Program-made: the position numbers and the translations under genes | Source of the DNA: Prorocentrum cordatum | Lineage: Eukaryota > Sar > Dinophyceae > Prorocentrales > Prorocentraceae | Direction: 5' to 3' | Length of the DNA stretch: 64,000 nucleotides | Assembly (NCBI GenBank): GCA_963575745.1 | Contig: CAUYUJ010020182.1 | Coordinates: 504,604-568,603, forward strand | Notes under the pieces: generated by a model | Seen by the model: only the letters and a program-made list of their open reading frames with translations | Told to the model about the DNA's origin: nothing | The model's database searches: none | In this document: positions 10,401 through 19,509 of the stretch, piece after piece | How positions within the stretch are numbered: the stretch's first letter is position 1 | Layout of the letters: each line of letters starts with the position of its first letter

Positions 10401-12850
10401 ACCTCCCCCGTGCCGCCAAGACGCTCTGCGACGGTTTAAAGGACTTCGAGTTGCCCATCTCTGACAAGACGGTCCTCATCGGCTCCACCCCCAAGGTCCG
10501 CAAATCGCTTGCCAAGAAGTTGCGGCAGTACGACATCCCTGTCACAGCGACCGCCACGGCCGTCGACCTCGGAGTTGACGCGGCCGCGGCTACTCGACGG
10601 GTACAAGCCAAAGCCAGGAAGCGACAGAGCTCAGCCGCAGCTAGGTTTCGCAAGATACACCGACTACGGAGCACTGCACAGCAGGCTCGAATCTCAGCAG
10701 GACTGTGGCGTACTGGCGCTCTCCCCGAAGGAGTCTTCGGTCATCAGGTGCACGGCCTTGCTCGACACGCTCTACTACGATGGCGCCGTCAGGCCGCCAT
10801 CGCTGCCACGGGGGCAGCAGCGGGCCGATGCCTCACCTCCCTCCTCGGCGCCACCTTCGACGGCATGGGCCCAGGAGTTTCCCTAAGAATCGAGTTCATC
10901 GAGGCTTGGCTCCAGCGCTGGATACGCCACCCGAGCACGCACGCCAGGATCATCAGAGCATGGCCAAGGATCAAGACCACCTTGCTAGCCGCAGGCCCCA
11001 AGCTGTGGTGCAGGGTCAAGGGACCCACTGGCGCGACCATCGCAACACTGCTGGAGGCCAGCTGGGAGCCGACCTCAGCCACCACGTGGAGGCGCACAAA
11101 GGACGGCTACATTGAGGAGTGGAACCTCCCCTCTGCCCACGACCCAGACCTCCCCGACGCCGACATCCACACAGTATTGCAGGACCTCAGCGAGGATTTT
11201 CACAGGCTCCTTTGGACTCAGGCCGCTACCCATGACCATGGCGACACGCTGGCTGGAGGAGCGGACATGGTCACTATCCGCATCGAGCAAAGGAGGTTCC
11301 TCGCAAACGGTGATTTCAGCGACTGGGCCCTCAACAACACCGTCATCAGTGGAGGACAATGGACCAGGGACCGCCTCCACAACTCGGGCTACCAGATTGA
11401 CAGGAACTGCGACCGATGCAGCGCAGGAGTTCCTGAAACCCTGTTTCACCGTATGTGGCAGTGTGAGGCGAACGTGGGGCCTGAGTTTGAGGCCAGTGAC
11501 AAGCTACTACCGCGAGCCGTGGCGGGGGCCGAAGCTGACCCTGCCCTGTGGCTCCGTGGCATTCCCTCCGCCGCTCTCACTACGCCCGCGTTCGAGCCAT
11601 TGACTGGGAGGGACGGGTGGGAGTTGGTTGGCGCGGTGCGGGATGGGTTGCCGTCGTGGGAAGGAGCTCGTAACGCTGAGGGCGAGTTGTTTCTTTTTGG
11701 CGACGGATCTGGCGGCGCCTTTTCCGACGACGTCAGACGAAGACGTGTTGGTTCTGGCCTCGCGGCCCTCCGATGGGACCCTCCCTCGGCTTCATGGGCC
11801 CTCCATGCTGGCCTCCTCGCCCCCCTCCCAGGCCCCCGCCAGACTGTCCCAAGAGGCGAATTGCATGCGTTTTGCCTGGCTCTCGAGACGTGCCAGCATG
11901 ATTTCACGTTTGTTACCGATCACCTAGCCCTACAGCGCGGCTGGCAGAATGGCAGATGTCTCCGACCTGGCAGCCTCAGAGGCAAGAATAAGAATGGGGA
12001 TCTCTGGCTGAGAATTCGGCACCTCGTGCAGGATCGACCTGGCGGCTGCTCTTCGGTCTCGGTGCTCTGGACCCCATCTCATGCCGATCCCCTCTCGTTG
12101 AATGGTTTCCAAAAATTTATGGCTCTCGGCAACCAGCATGCCGATGAGCTCGCGGGAAGAGCGGCCCACAAGTCGGCCACCCTTGCCCTCCCGCCTGTCC
12201 CCAGGACTGATGAATATGACGCTATTGCAGCCATCGTCCGACAGAGGGCCCGACTGATCTTACGTTCCTTAGGCAAGAATTCAGAGCCTCGAGGACAGTG
12301 GCCAGAAAGGCAATTCACCCAGGTTGCAGCCCCTCGCTCTCAGCTGCAGACCGCGATCGCGGCTTCTCAGCACAAATTCGAGCGGTGTGCAGACAAATGG
12401 AGATGCCCTGCTTGCCTCATCATCGTTGACGCGTGCCGCGTTATTCCAGCTGCCGCCACTGAGTGTGTGCCGCCTTGCCCCCTTCCCGAGTTCGCCGCGT
12501 GTGGAGAGGTGCTGTGGTCGAGGGGTCCCCGCGTGATCAGTGGCAAGTTGATCCACCCCTCCCACTTTTTGGCCACCATCCCCAAGTGGCAGATGTTCTT
12601 TTGTGTGAAGTGCGGCCATACGGCCACGCACCAGGTTAAAAGCCTTCTTTTGCCGTGCCCTCTCTCCCACCAAGTGGGAGAGCGCAGGGCCCTGGGACCC
12701 ACGGGCAAAGGCCTCGAGAACCTCAGCAGGATCAGGCGAGGCCTCCACCCGTCCAGAGCGGGTCCCAGCAAGGCAGTGCTTGAAGCTTTGCACGTTTCGG
12801 CAGCCGAAGCCGCGATCGGTTCCTTCGCGGCGGGTGCTGCCACCGAGTAA
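7421..12850 (+). CDS. LINE1 ORF2: endonuclease, reverse transcriptase and RNase H
   Basis: 1809 residues with no interruption. The N-terminus has three degenerate APPETLSS-GGDE repeats. From about residue 173 an endonuclease/exonuclease/phosphatase domain shows NITQWG, LVETH, ADWNMTP, LDFALV and ATH, the expected metal-site and histidine motifs. RT motifs follow: LLLDIQKFYDNI (A, about residue 883), GIIAGPPHGTTLA (B) and TFVDD (C, about 974). RNase H (about 1420-1590) has FGDGSGG, RGELHAF, VTDHLAL and GNQHADELAGR, giving the D-E-D-D set. The C-terminus has Cys pairs (RCPAC, FCVKCGHTA) suggesting zinc ribbons. The enzyme would nick target DNA and prime reverse transcription there. ATG 7421 is the first after ORF1; the frame is open further upstream, so a fused reading cannot be excluded. 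Confidence 0.93.
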   Translation: MKYDNPPIINTMDAVLDPFDELAELDAHIDFAATVQFATAPPETLSSAGGDEAAQSVDAVSWDPGQPQRAERADPDAAPPETLSSVGSDETARAVDKQLVQEPGDQVPKAHPDAAPPKTQSLVGGDEMAEAIGSTAVEGPCKPSSPRPVPRPVYQDEGPTNPTPSDHSLFFSNITQWGPQSEKWLAGPGKQYQMVALVETHISHGKAPLIYNKLASDGWRISSTTATPTSRSDGGNTGGEIILSRYHVQATTFNHLRDLAISQRRPDPFRGFTPMVWHRRSGNLVVIAAYLEPHRQIEGAVHDKLLSLGAFVTMLSDPWIILADWNMTPEQLAATEWPAKWNATIVRAPGSATCDKGQGLTLDFALVKSGIEHTISIRQCPTVPWATHVGFEVRAGSADPWWYQSIHTPRAFPTVDRPRIPPDPNSKSAIKRRKTAEARAARLRELPPELQQTAAQLQPQDEPAAQEPIPYAIPTDLWEEQWQQAVPTRCKQPRAHFVYTHWAHHADDLNLKYAKWVTALENTMISHHQIDPKEAAAFTGRAQGYQFSWKKTAAAPGRVHVHDPQSEWWAITLALIKRYAALHDKPKHTALMQQQASIIQQRADHFSTHFHDLQFEKVEDTIFRWFALVWAPHLDNEDTGDLVTITATWASRALAAALAKSKRAYGAWLAKQWKHRPGVLHAHVKPAPVRHIEAYTTNLTIADPAVIMDSKKQQWQQVWQATETPDDILQALSKAKTAAAHQPLEPITAEIVHRFHGRVPPSKAHGVDALGPRDLHRLPEPAVEAYADILNAVEQAGIWPLQLSGTIAALAAKKSGGDRVLGMLPHMARLWYRIRSTASTSWTQGLDDFWTTAIKGSSALQAALHRALLDETASALGIQSATLLLDIQKFYDNIKLANLIMVGLNCGFPPIVLLLEVQLYLAPRFLRSRQWVSMPIFASKGIIAGPPHGTTLARLILLPILRQAQAQAELAQMWTFVDDTVLRVEGVLRTLQKHLPRAAKTLCDGLKDFELPISDKTVLIGSTPKVRKSLAKKLRQYDIPVTATATAVDLGVDAAAATRRVQAKARKRQSSAAARFRKIHRLRSTAQQARISAGLWRTGALPEGVFGHQVHGLARHALLRWRRQAAIAATGAAAGRCLTSLLGATFDGMGPGVSLRIEFIEAWLQRWIRHPSTHARIIRAWPRIKTTLLAAGPKLWCRVKGPTGATIATLLEASWEPTSATTWRRTKDGYIEEWNLPSAHDPDLPDADIHTVLQDLSEDFHRLLWTQAATHDHGDTLAGGADMVTIRIEQRRFLANGDFSDWALNNTVISGGQWTRDRLHNSGYQIDRNCDRCSAGVPETLFHRMWQCEANVGPEFEASDKLLPRAVAGAEADPALWLRGIPSAALTTPAFEPLTGRDGWELVGAVRDGLPSWEGARNAEGELFLFGDGSGGAFSDDVRRRRVGSGLAALRWDPPSASWALHAGLLAPLPGPRQTVPRGELHAFCLALETCQHDFTFVTDHLALQRGWQNGRCLRPGSLRGKNKNGDLWLRIRHLVQDRPGGCSSVSVLWTPSHADPLSLNGFQKFMALGNQHADELAGRAAHKSATLALPPVPRTDEYDAIAAIVRQRARLILRSLGKNSEPRGQWPERQFTQVAAPRSQLQTAIAASQHKFERCADKWRCPACLIIVDACRVIPAAATECVPPCPLPEFAACGEVLWSRGPRVISGKLIHPSHFLATIPKWQMFFCVKCGHTATHQVKSLLLPCPLSHQVGERRALGPTGKGLENLSRIRRGLHPSRAGPSKAVLEALHVSAAEAAIGSFAAGAATE

Positions 12851-12858
12851 ATTGCGAG

Positions 12859-12937
12859 GCCAGGGGGGCCTGTCGCGGTGGGCCGTGGGATGTCGCCCCC
12901 CACGGCTCTCCGAGAAATACTGGATGGCCCCCCTGGC
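12859..12937 (+). other. Nested stem-loop in the LINE1 3' end
   Basis: Nine bases after the ORF2 stop, a 12-bp perfect inverted repeat GCCAGGGGGGCC / GGCCCCCCTGGC (12859-12870 and 12926-12937) encloses a second 8-bp stem GCCGTGGG / CCCACGGC (12882-12889 and 12899-12906). A structured 3' end of this kind is what some LINE reverse transcriptases recognise on their own RNA. Confidence 0.7.
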
Positions 12938-12977
12938 TTCCCTGGGTTCCGAACGGACTACGTCCGATTGCTCCACT

Positions 12978-13528
12978 CCACTCCCCCTCCTCCTCCTCCT
13001 CCTCCTCCTCCTCCTCCTCTCCTCCTCCTCCTTTCTGCCCCCTCCTCCCTCCCCCTCCTCCCTCCCTCTCCCTCCTCCTCCTCTCCTCCTTCTCCTCCTC
13101 TCCTCCCTCTTGTCCTCCTCCCTCCTCCTCCTCCCTCCTCCTTCTCCTCCCGTCTCCTCCTCCTCCCTCCTCCCTCCTCCTCCCTTCTCGCTCCTCGACG
13201 TGCGCATTTTCTTTCGACGTGGGCCATCAAAAAGAGCATTGTGGGGTCCTCTCGCGAAGGAGATATGCGCGCGCGACGCCGAAACACATGCACGGGGAGC
13301 GGCCGTCCGAGCGACGTGGCGGGGAGGAGGAGGAGGAGGAGGAGGAGGAGGAGGAGGAGGAGGAGGAGAGCAGGAGGAGAGAGGAGGGAGGAGGAAGGAG
13401 GAGAGGAGAGGAAGAGGAGGAGGATGAGAGGAGGAGGAGGGGGAGGAAGGGGGAGGAGGGGGAGGAGGGTGAGGTGGGAGGAGAAAGGAGGAAGTGGAGG
13501 AGGAGGAGGAGGAGGAGGAGGAGGAAAA
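12978..13528. repeat. Facing (CCT)n and (GGA)n tracts
   Basis: About 12978-13190 is imperfect CCT; about 13319-13528 is imperfect GGA. They form a long imperfect inverted repeat around a 125-bp unique spacer. Frames through them are artefacts. Confidence 0.9.
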
Positions 13529-13530
13529 AG

Positions 13531-13723
13531 GTGCCCATGCTGCTGCCATTCCGTCGTCCTCGCCGCTCTGGGCCCCCTCGGAGGCTCTCGCCGCCGCCGC
13601 CCTGGATTCGTCTCATAATCCTGGTCAGAGCGCACCCTGGGAGCTGCCGTCGTCTCTTAGTCGTCGTCCTCGTCGTCGTCGTCGTCATCGTCGTCGTGCT
13701 CGATGTCGTCGTCCTCGATGTTT

Positions 13724-13765
<42 letters not shown>

Positions 13766-13805
13766 TCGTCGTCGCCGCCGTGTCGGTGCCTTCCGGTTGC
13801 CCCAG
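13531..13805 (+). mobile_element. Introner-like element, family 1, expanded copy
   Basis: Starts GTGCCCATGCTGC after AAAAAG and ends GGTTGCCCCAG. It carries the family-1 blocks CTGGATTCGTCTC, GGTCAGAGCGCACCC and GTGTCGGTGCCTTCCGGTT. A (GTC)n expansion (about 13652-13780) has grown inside it, so it is 275 bp rather than about 156. Coding-like sequence (AWREALRAGAA) follows its 3' end, so it may be an intron. Confidence 0.65.
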
Positions 13806-13900
13806 GCCTGGCGGGAGGCGCTGCGGGCCGGAGCGGCGGTCGGCCCATGCGTTAAGGGAGGAAAGACCACCCGGACAGGACAATTGGTGTTTACTAAATG

Positions 13901-14000
13901 NNNNNNNNNNNNNNNNNNNNNNNNNNNNNNNNNNNNNNNNNNNNNNNNNNNNNNNNNNNNNNNNNNNNNNNNNNNNNNNNNNNNNNNNNNNNNNNNNNNN
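13901..14000. other. Assembly gap (100 N)
   Basis: Exactly 100 N bases, the usual placeholder for a scaffold join of unknown length. Features on either side should not be assumed contiguous. Confidence 0.98.
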
Positions 14001-14345
14001 GTAATCCTCGGCTTTCACTTCAGGCGTCCTTCTCCTCGTCCACTTCCTCCTCCCTGATCAGACAAATGGGGGGATACGGAAAGGGGGGGCACGAAGTCTG
14101 CTGCATGCAGCTGGTCTCGGCCCCGCCGAAGGGAGGGCGCTTTCCTCGATACATTGGCGCCGCCGACGCCGGGAACGCTGGGAAAACCAGCCACATGAGC
14201 CGATTCGCCAATCCATCATTTAACCCCCTGGTGCTCGTTACGGAATTATACGGAGCGTTTCTGGAGGTTCTCGTCGGCACGGCTGGACGCAGCTTGACAG
14301 AGTTCCCCGGATTGACTCAGGGATGCTCTCAGGGACGGATTCTGA
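14001..14345. other. Unassigned sequence after the gap
   Basis: Open on the plus strand (14001-14350) with ordinary amino-acid composition, but no family recognised. It could contain an upstream exon of the hydrolase gene at 14644. Confidence 0.35.
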
Positions 14346-14365
14346 GTTGACGCTGGTCTTCTTCC

Positions 14366-14596
14366 TCATCCTCCTCCTCCTCCTCCTCCTCCTCCTCCTC
14401 CTCCTCCTCCTCCTCCTCCTGTCCTCCTCCTCCTCCTCCCCCTCCCCCCCGTCCTCCACCTCCTCCTCCTCCTCCCCTCACGCCCCTCCTCCTCCTCACG
14501 CCTCCTCCTCCTCCTCCTCCTCCTCCTCCTCCTCCTCCTCCTCCTCCTCCTCCTCCTCTTCCTCTCTACTCTTCCTCTCTCCTCTCTCTTCTCCTT
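14366..14596. repeat. (CTC)n microsatellite
   Basis: Imperfect CTC/CCT units just upstream of the hydrolase exon. In this position it can act as a polypyrimidine tract. Confidence 0.9.
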
Positions 14597-14643
14597 CCTC
14601 TCCCTCATCGTCCTGATGACGACGAGGAGGGGGACGATCCGTG

Positions 14644-15432
14644 ATGAGATTCGGCTGCCGCGCTCCCACCCTCGGGGAAGCACCCAGGCGCAGCGATTCG
14701 GCCAGAACGTTGCTGTTCAGCCACGGCAACAGCACCGACATCGGCATCATGTTCCATCACCTGAGGGACATGTGTTCAAGGCTGCAGTGCGACGTCTTCG
14801 CGTACGAGTGCAGCGGCTATGGTGAGAGCACTGGCGTGCCGAGCGAGGCCGACCTCTACTCCGATATAGAGGCTGCGTATCATTATTTGACGCATGATTG
14901 TGGTACCCCCGAAGACCATATTGTCTGCTACGGCCAGTCCATCGGTAGCGTGCCCTCAATCGACTTGGCCTCCAGGACAGCTGTCGGCGGGGTTGTGCTG
15001 CACGGCGCCCTCAAGAGCGGGCTCGGGGTCATACACGACGTGAAGGCCACGTACTGGTTCGACGTGTTCCAAAACCTGTCACGGATCAAGAACGTCCGGT
15101 CTCCCGTCTTCGTGATCCACGGGACGCACGACGCGGAGGTTCCCTTCGATCACGGCCTGGCGCTCTACGAGGCGTGCCCCGAGGAGCACGCCTACGACCC
15201 CTGGTGGGTCAAGGAGGCTGGCCACAACGACGTCGAGACCAAGCACAGGGCCATGTATTTCGAGCAGCTCGCCGGCTTCTTGAAGGCGCTCGACGGCCAG
15301 GACAAGCGGCGGAGACGGCGCCCAGGCGCCGGCGACGACGCCGAGAACGACCAGGACTACTGCCCAGGCGGCGGCTCGAAGCCACTCCTGAGCGGCACAA
15401 CGAGAGGCGGGCCAGCCGGCAGACGCCACTGA
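14644..15432 (+). CDS. ABHD17-like alpha/beta serine hydrolase (probably 3' exon)
   Basis: An alpha/beta-hydrolase close to the ABHD17 family, whose animal members remove palmitate from membrane proteins. Seen in order: LLFSHGNSTDIG (oxyanion strand), YECSGYGESTG, YSDIEAAYHYL, the nucleophile elbow YGQSIGSVPS (Ser codon 14938-14940), IHGTHDAEVPF (acid) and AGHNDVE (His). The triad is complete. Similarity begins at about SDSARTLLF, just after AG at 14692-14693. Known ABHD17 proteins have a further N-terminal Cys-rich segment, so the true N-terminus is probably in upstream exons near or in the gap; the ATG at 14644 is only the first in frame. The basic tail (DKRRRRRP onward) is extra relative to animal homologues. 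The stop is TGA at 15430. Substrate unknown. Confidence 0.85.
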   Translation: MRFGCRAPTLGEAPRRSDSARTLLFSHGNSTDIGIMFHHLRDMCSRLQCDVFAYECSGYGESTGVPSEADLYSDIEAAYHYLTHDCGTPEDHIVCYGQSIGSVPSIDLASRTAVGGVVLHGALKSGLGVIHDVKATYWFDVFQNLSRIKNVRSPVFVIHGTHDAEVPFDHGLALYEACPEEHAYDPWWVKEAGHNDVETKHRAMYFEQLAGFLKALDGQDKRRRRRPGAGDDAENDQDYCPGGGSKPLLSGTTRGGPAGRRH

Positions 15433-16320
15433 GCGTTGAGAATTCATGCGCCGCTACTCGTCGACGGCGGGCATGCACAGTCAGAGGGCCTGGCACTGAG
15501 CTGCGGATTGCAGCTGGGATCGTGCAGCGGGTGTCTCTCTGCCAGAGGGAGCCTCTGTGATGGTCCGCCTCTGCTCCTCTCGTTGTTCCTCATACCGGCT
15601 CGATCAGCCACGCTCTCTGTCGCTGGGCTTTTCCCTCCCAGACCTTCTCCACTGCCCCCTCCTGAGGACCCAGATCCTTGCACGCAGCTAGGGATCAACA
15701 TTGGTCTGCGGAATACGCGAAGGAAAATCGTCAGCTCGGCCGTCTCCTGTCGGCCAGCTGAAATGCCGGCGGATGTCCGAGGTGCTGAAACGTGGTGGTG
15801 ACCATGTCCAGGAGGAGAAATTAGAGGGAGTTGGCGGAGGAAAAGGATGAGAAGTGCCAAATGTTCGCGTTGCAGTGTTGGCTAGACGTCGTTCAATTCT
15901 ACATCTTCCTTCGGATACGTGCGCGACAACACGTTCCTGCGTGCGTCTGCATTGGCTTAGCCTGCCCTGGGTACTCACGCTTTGATCTGTTATGCTGGTG
16001 ATTTCCGCTGGCGTCACTTCTTTAGCATTCCTTGTGCATGGGTGGGGCCAAGCAGGGCAAGCAACAAAAATGAGATGGTATTCTGTGGGGGAGAGGCCAG
16101 ACGATTTCGCACGGTTTCATGGCCTCGACGTTAGTTTCGAATCTTCTTGGTAGTCTGGATGAGGTGATTGGAGATGGTTGTGCTGTGTTGCATTGGATTT
16201 GCCAGCTCCTGGACTTATTTCTTGCTCACTCGCTCCTCCTGGTCACCCGCCCCTTGCTCAGTCGCCCCTTCTGGTCCTTGTCTTGCTTATTCGCTCCTCT
16301 CCCTTGGGCCACGCATTTAT
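15433..16320. other. Intergenic, nothing recognised
   Basis: Mixed-composition DNA without long coding frames of natural composition and without clear repeats. It includes the presumed 3' UTR of the hydrolase gene. Confidence 0.5.
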
Positions 16321-16324
16321 AACG

Positions 16325-16490
16325 GGGTCATCTGCGCCGACATTGGCGCTCAAGCTGCCCGCGTAAGGTCGCGCGTAAGCGCCCTCGCTTCAAATGTGGC
16401 GTACCGCGCGGGCGGCCCGCGTAAGCCGCCGCGTAAGGTCGCTATGTCATCTCGCGTAAGACCCGTTTTAGATCGTCGCTCAGTTCTTGC
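16325..16490. repeat. Dispersed repeat E, copy 1
   Basis: Shares CGACATTGGCG-like and CCCTCGCTTC, GGCGGCCCGCGT and CCGCGTAAGGTC blocks with 40210-40370 in the same orientation. GCGTAAG recurs several times inside it. Confidence 0.6.
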
Positions 16491-16659
16491 TCCTGACTTG
16501 CTCAGTCGCCGGATGTTGCTCTCACTCTTGACGCTCAGCGTACCCTTACCGACCCATCCATGACCGATCTCCAGGCGAGCTGCGCCGAGGGAAGAGCAGC
16601 AGCATACGCATTCCAGGAGTGAACCACGTGTTGCGATGTGCTCGCGCATCTTTAAAAGA

Positions 16660-16925
16660 GAGAGGATGAGGAGGCAGGAGGAGGAAGCTTAGGAGGAATA
16701 GGGAGGAGGATGAGGAGAAGGAGGAGGAGGAGGAGGAGGAAAGGAGGAGGAAGCGGAGGAGGGAGAGGGATGAGGAGGAGGAGGAGGAGGAGGTCGAAGA
16801 GGCAGAGGAGGCGGCGAAAGAGGAAGTGGGCGATGGGACATGATGGAACAAGAACAGGGCGACGAGGATGACGGCGACCGTGACGGCGACGACGACGGCG
16901 GCGGCGACGACGACAACAGGATCCG
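16660..16925. repeat. (GGA)n and (GAC)n tracts
   Basis: Imperfect GGA units at 16664-16806, then GAC/GGC units at about 16860-16920. Confidence 0.85.
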
Positions 16926-16959
16926 ACTACAAAATCCGTCGCGGGTCTTTCTCTCAGGG

Positions 16960-17480
16960 ATCTTCTTGAAGCCATCTTGGGGTATGCGATCGCCTTAGTT
17001 GGAAGCCTTTGGTTTAGGGTTGTCTTGGCGCCCTCTTTGGGAGCCTTGGGGGCAATCTTGGGGTCAACCTGAAGGACGTCAACAAAGGAAGTGGATGTTC
17101 CTACTTCGGCCCCTCCTGAGCGTGAGCAATCGCCTCCATGGGGCCGTCTTCGGACGCTCTTGGGGCGCTGTTGGGCGTTGTGGGGGCCGTCTTGGATCCC
17201 CGATGAGCCACTCTTGGGGCTCTCTTGAGCGATCGTGGAGCATCTCGAGGCCTCAGGAGCGCATCGGAAGCGAAAAGGCGGGAAGGCGCATCTCATGTTC
17301 TTGTTGAAGGTGTCGGAAGAATTTGGACCCCTGCAGGGCGTCCTTGTGAGGCTCCGTGGCCGCTCGGAGCCGCCCTGGGGCGGTTCGGGTTTTTGCTTGG
17401 AGGCATCGTGCAGGCAATGTTGAGACGTCTTGCTCCATCTTGTGCCATCGTGAGCCATCTGATGCTCTCTCGGACGCCAT
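16960..17480. repeat. Degenerate CTTGGGG-rich minisatellite (repeat A body)
   Basis: Many units of roughly 12-20 bp around TCTTGGGGC separated by variable bases. The same composition forms the body of the TIR elements at 30453-31356 and 42442-43019. No termini could be fixed here. Confidence 0.6.
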
Positions 17481-17591
17481 GCTGAACGCCCTGGCTGGTC
17501 GCGAAGCCCTCCGCCGAGGGGAGGGGGAGGTGGGGGGCGTGTGTGTGTGGGGGGGTAGGGTAAACCCCTTCCCGAAGGGGCAGACCCTGAG

Positions 17592-17757
17592 ATCTGACGT
17601 AGCAAATAATGTGCAACACCCTAAAATATCACGCCCAGAGCCCTAGACCTCATCCGTCTGCGTTATTTTTCGAGCCAGATCGGCATGAGGGTCCCGGGGC
17701 CCGAAATGAAGCGAAAACGCGCGTTGCGAAAAAAACTGCAAAGCCAGGATCCCAGGG
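17592..17757 (+). repeat. Dispersed repeat B, copy 1
   Basis: Shares GAGATCTGACGTAGC, CATCACGCC-like, TCGAGCCAGATCG, GAGGGTCCCGGGGCCCGAAA and GAAAAAAACTGCAA-type blocks with 28683-28832, 29359-29500 (reverse) and 41838-42008. Confidence 0.75.
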
Positions 17758-17867
17758 AGGGGAGGGGAGGTGGGGGGCGTGTGGGGTGGGGTGGGGGGGG
17801 GGTAAACCTCTTCCCTAAGGGGCATAAGGGGGTTGGAACAGGATCTGGACCACCTCCGCCTAGAGTC

Positions 17868-18022
17868 AGGAGGGAAAAACACACAGACACAATGAATCGT
17901 CGATTCCCAGGAAAACACGGGAAAATATGGAAAGTGAGGGGGAAGACGAAAACCCAGAAAATGCAAGAAGACATGTGGAATCCTGGGATTTGTGTGTACT
18001 TGGTCTCCCTGGGCCCCTTCGT
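17868..18022 (+). mobile_element. Introner-like element, family 2, copy a
   Basis: Carries ACACACAGACACAATGAATC, GTCGATTCCCAGGAAAA, GGGAAAATATGG, AACCCAGAAAATG, GGAATCCTGGGATTTGTGTG and CCCTGGGCCCCTT. The same order of blocks forms the PKA-R intron at 55341-55519 and occurs at 54885-55238 and, reversed, at 40010-40180. No coding exon was recognised beside this copy. Confidence 0.75.
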
Positions 18023-18875
18023 AGAGGGCTGGTGGGACTCGGGGTCGTGATCCGCACGGCCCCCCTGGTGCGCCCCCTGTTTTCTCCCCCTGCTCCTCAC
18101 CGTCGTGCCCGTCCTTCCTTCTGTCTCGCCGGAGCTCCTGGACGAGACGCCCCTCAAACAGCTGCATCAGCATGCACTTTCAGACGTCCACGCGGGTTTG
18201 TTGGACCTGCGCGGGGGGCCCTCCTCGCCCTCCTCCCCTCCCTCGTTCTACTCCTCAGGCTCCTCCTGATCCTTCCTCTTCCTCCTCTTCCTCCTAATCC
18301 TCTCTCCATCCTTCTCCCCCCCCTCCTCATCATCCTTCTACTGCTACTCCTCCCACGGGTGACTACGCCAAAGCTTATGACCTTTGATGGCCCCAGTGCA
18401 TCAGTGGACCATCAAAGTTAGTGCATCAACCCGTCCTCGCTGATGGCCGCCTCATCCTTTGAAGCCTATCGCGAGTTTGGTGGGCCTCCTCCTCCTCATC
18501 CTCCTCTTCGGCCGAAGGCACGAACCTGATTTGTAGGGAACAACAACTGACGGTGCTGCATGATTCTGTTGGCCTCGCGGGCAGCAGCGAAGCTCGAACA
18601 GCTCGGGCGAGACATTGATGCAAGACGCGGTGTCGGCGCTCTCATTTGGGCAAAATGGTACGCCTGGCAGTCGTCCGCGCGTGATCATTCCCCAAAGGGT
18701 GCTTGCATTTAGGGGTTCTTGCTTCTCCTCTAAGGAACTGGGCCGTAGGGTCGGTCTGGCGCCTATGTAACCGCCGTCACCGCCCCGTCGCCGACTCGTC
18801 GCCACCCGTCGTCTGGGTCGTGTGGTCAGTGTGGCGGTTATGTGGCCGCCGTCGCCGCCCGTCGCCAGGGCCTTG
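18023..18875. other. Spacer with decayed CCT and one small palindrome
   Basis: Pyrimidine-rich repeat at about 18220-18350. A 9-bp inverted repeat CTTTGATGG / CCATCAAAG (18382-18390, 18409-18417). No gene seen. Confidence 0.45.
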
Positions 18876-18879
18876 AGGC

Positions 18880-19500
18880 GCATTGCAATCCAATCGTTTG
18901 CAATGCAATCGCTGGCAATGCAATCGATTGCACTCGATTGCAAGTCATAGATGCCACCATATAGATTGCACCACACAGCTCACACGCCTGCAATACAATC
19001 GATTGCAATCCAATCGATGGCAATACAATCGATTGCAATTCAGTCGGTTGTAATCGACTTCATCGCATTGTTTGCACCACATAGTTCTCACAAAGTAAAT
19101 GAGTGTGCTAGCTCCTACCACATAGATTGTTCCACATCTTTCGCACACCATATAATGCACCACAGATACTGCACCAGAACGTACTCACCACACATATATC
19201 ATGTCACATGGATCGCGCAACATGGAGCGTGCACCATAGGTTGCACCACATCGATTGATCCACATATCTTGCGCAGCATAGGTGCACCATATATGTATAT
19301 AGATATTGCACCACATAGGTTGCATCACGTATAGTACTTCACATACGTTGCAGGTTGTACAACATATACTGCGCCACATAGATAGTACAGCACAGATTAC
19401 ACACCACAAGTTGCACAGCATATACTGCACAACCTATATGGCACGCAGCAGGCAACATAAATGAGACAGCACAGATCGTACCAAACATATATCACAGCAT
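18880..19500. repeat. GCAATCGATT repeats and CACCACATAG-TTGCA minisatellite
   Basis: 18880-19065 is a run of CAATGCAATCGATTG-type units. About 18955-19500 is a degenerate minisatellite around CACCACATAGGTTGCACCAC. The second family recurs in the opposite orientation at 56450-56975 and briefly at 62080-62140. Confidence 0.85.
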
Positions 19501-19509
19501 ATATTGGGC

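Larger units (their letters stand above)
5965..12975 (+). mobile_element. LINE1: full-length non-LTR retroelement with intact ORFs
   Basis: In order: SL relic, 151-bp leader, ORF1 (6139-7362), ORF2 (7421-12850) and a short 3' end with a nested stem-loop (12859-12937). There are no LTRs and no poly(A). Both flanks are CCT repeat (5679-5964 and from about 12978), so the target was probably a CCT tract and any target-site duplication is hidden. With no frameshift or stop in either ORF, this copy looks recent and possibly still able to move. Confidence 0.9.

Noticed and set aside
12281-13549. 422-codon minus-strand frame over the LINE1 end
   Set aside because: It is a shadow of LINE1 ORF2 joined to CCT/GGA repeat; the plus-strand frame has all the protein motifs.
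13898-14350. Frames running through the N gap
   Set aside because: Bases are unknown, so continuity cannot be claimed.
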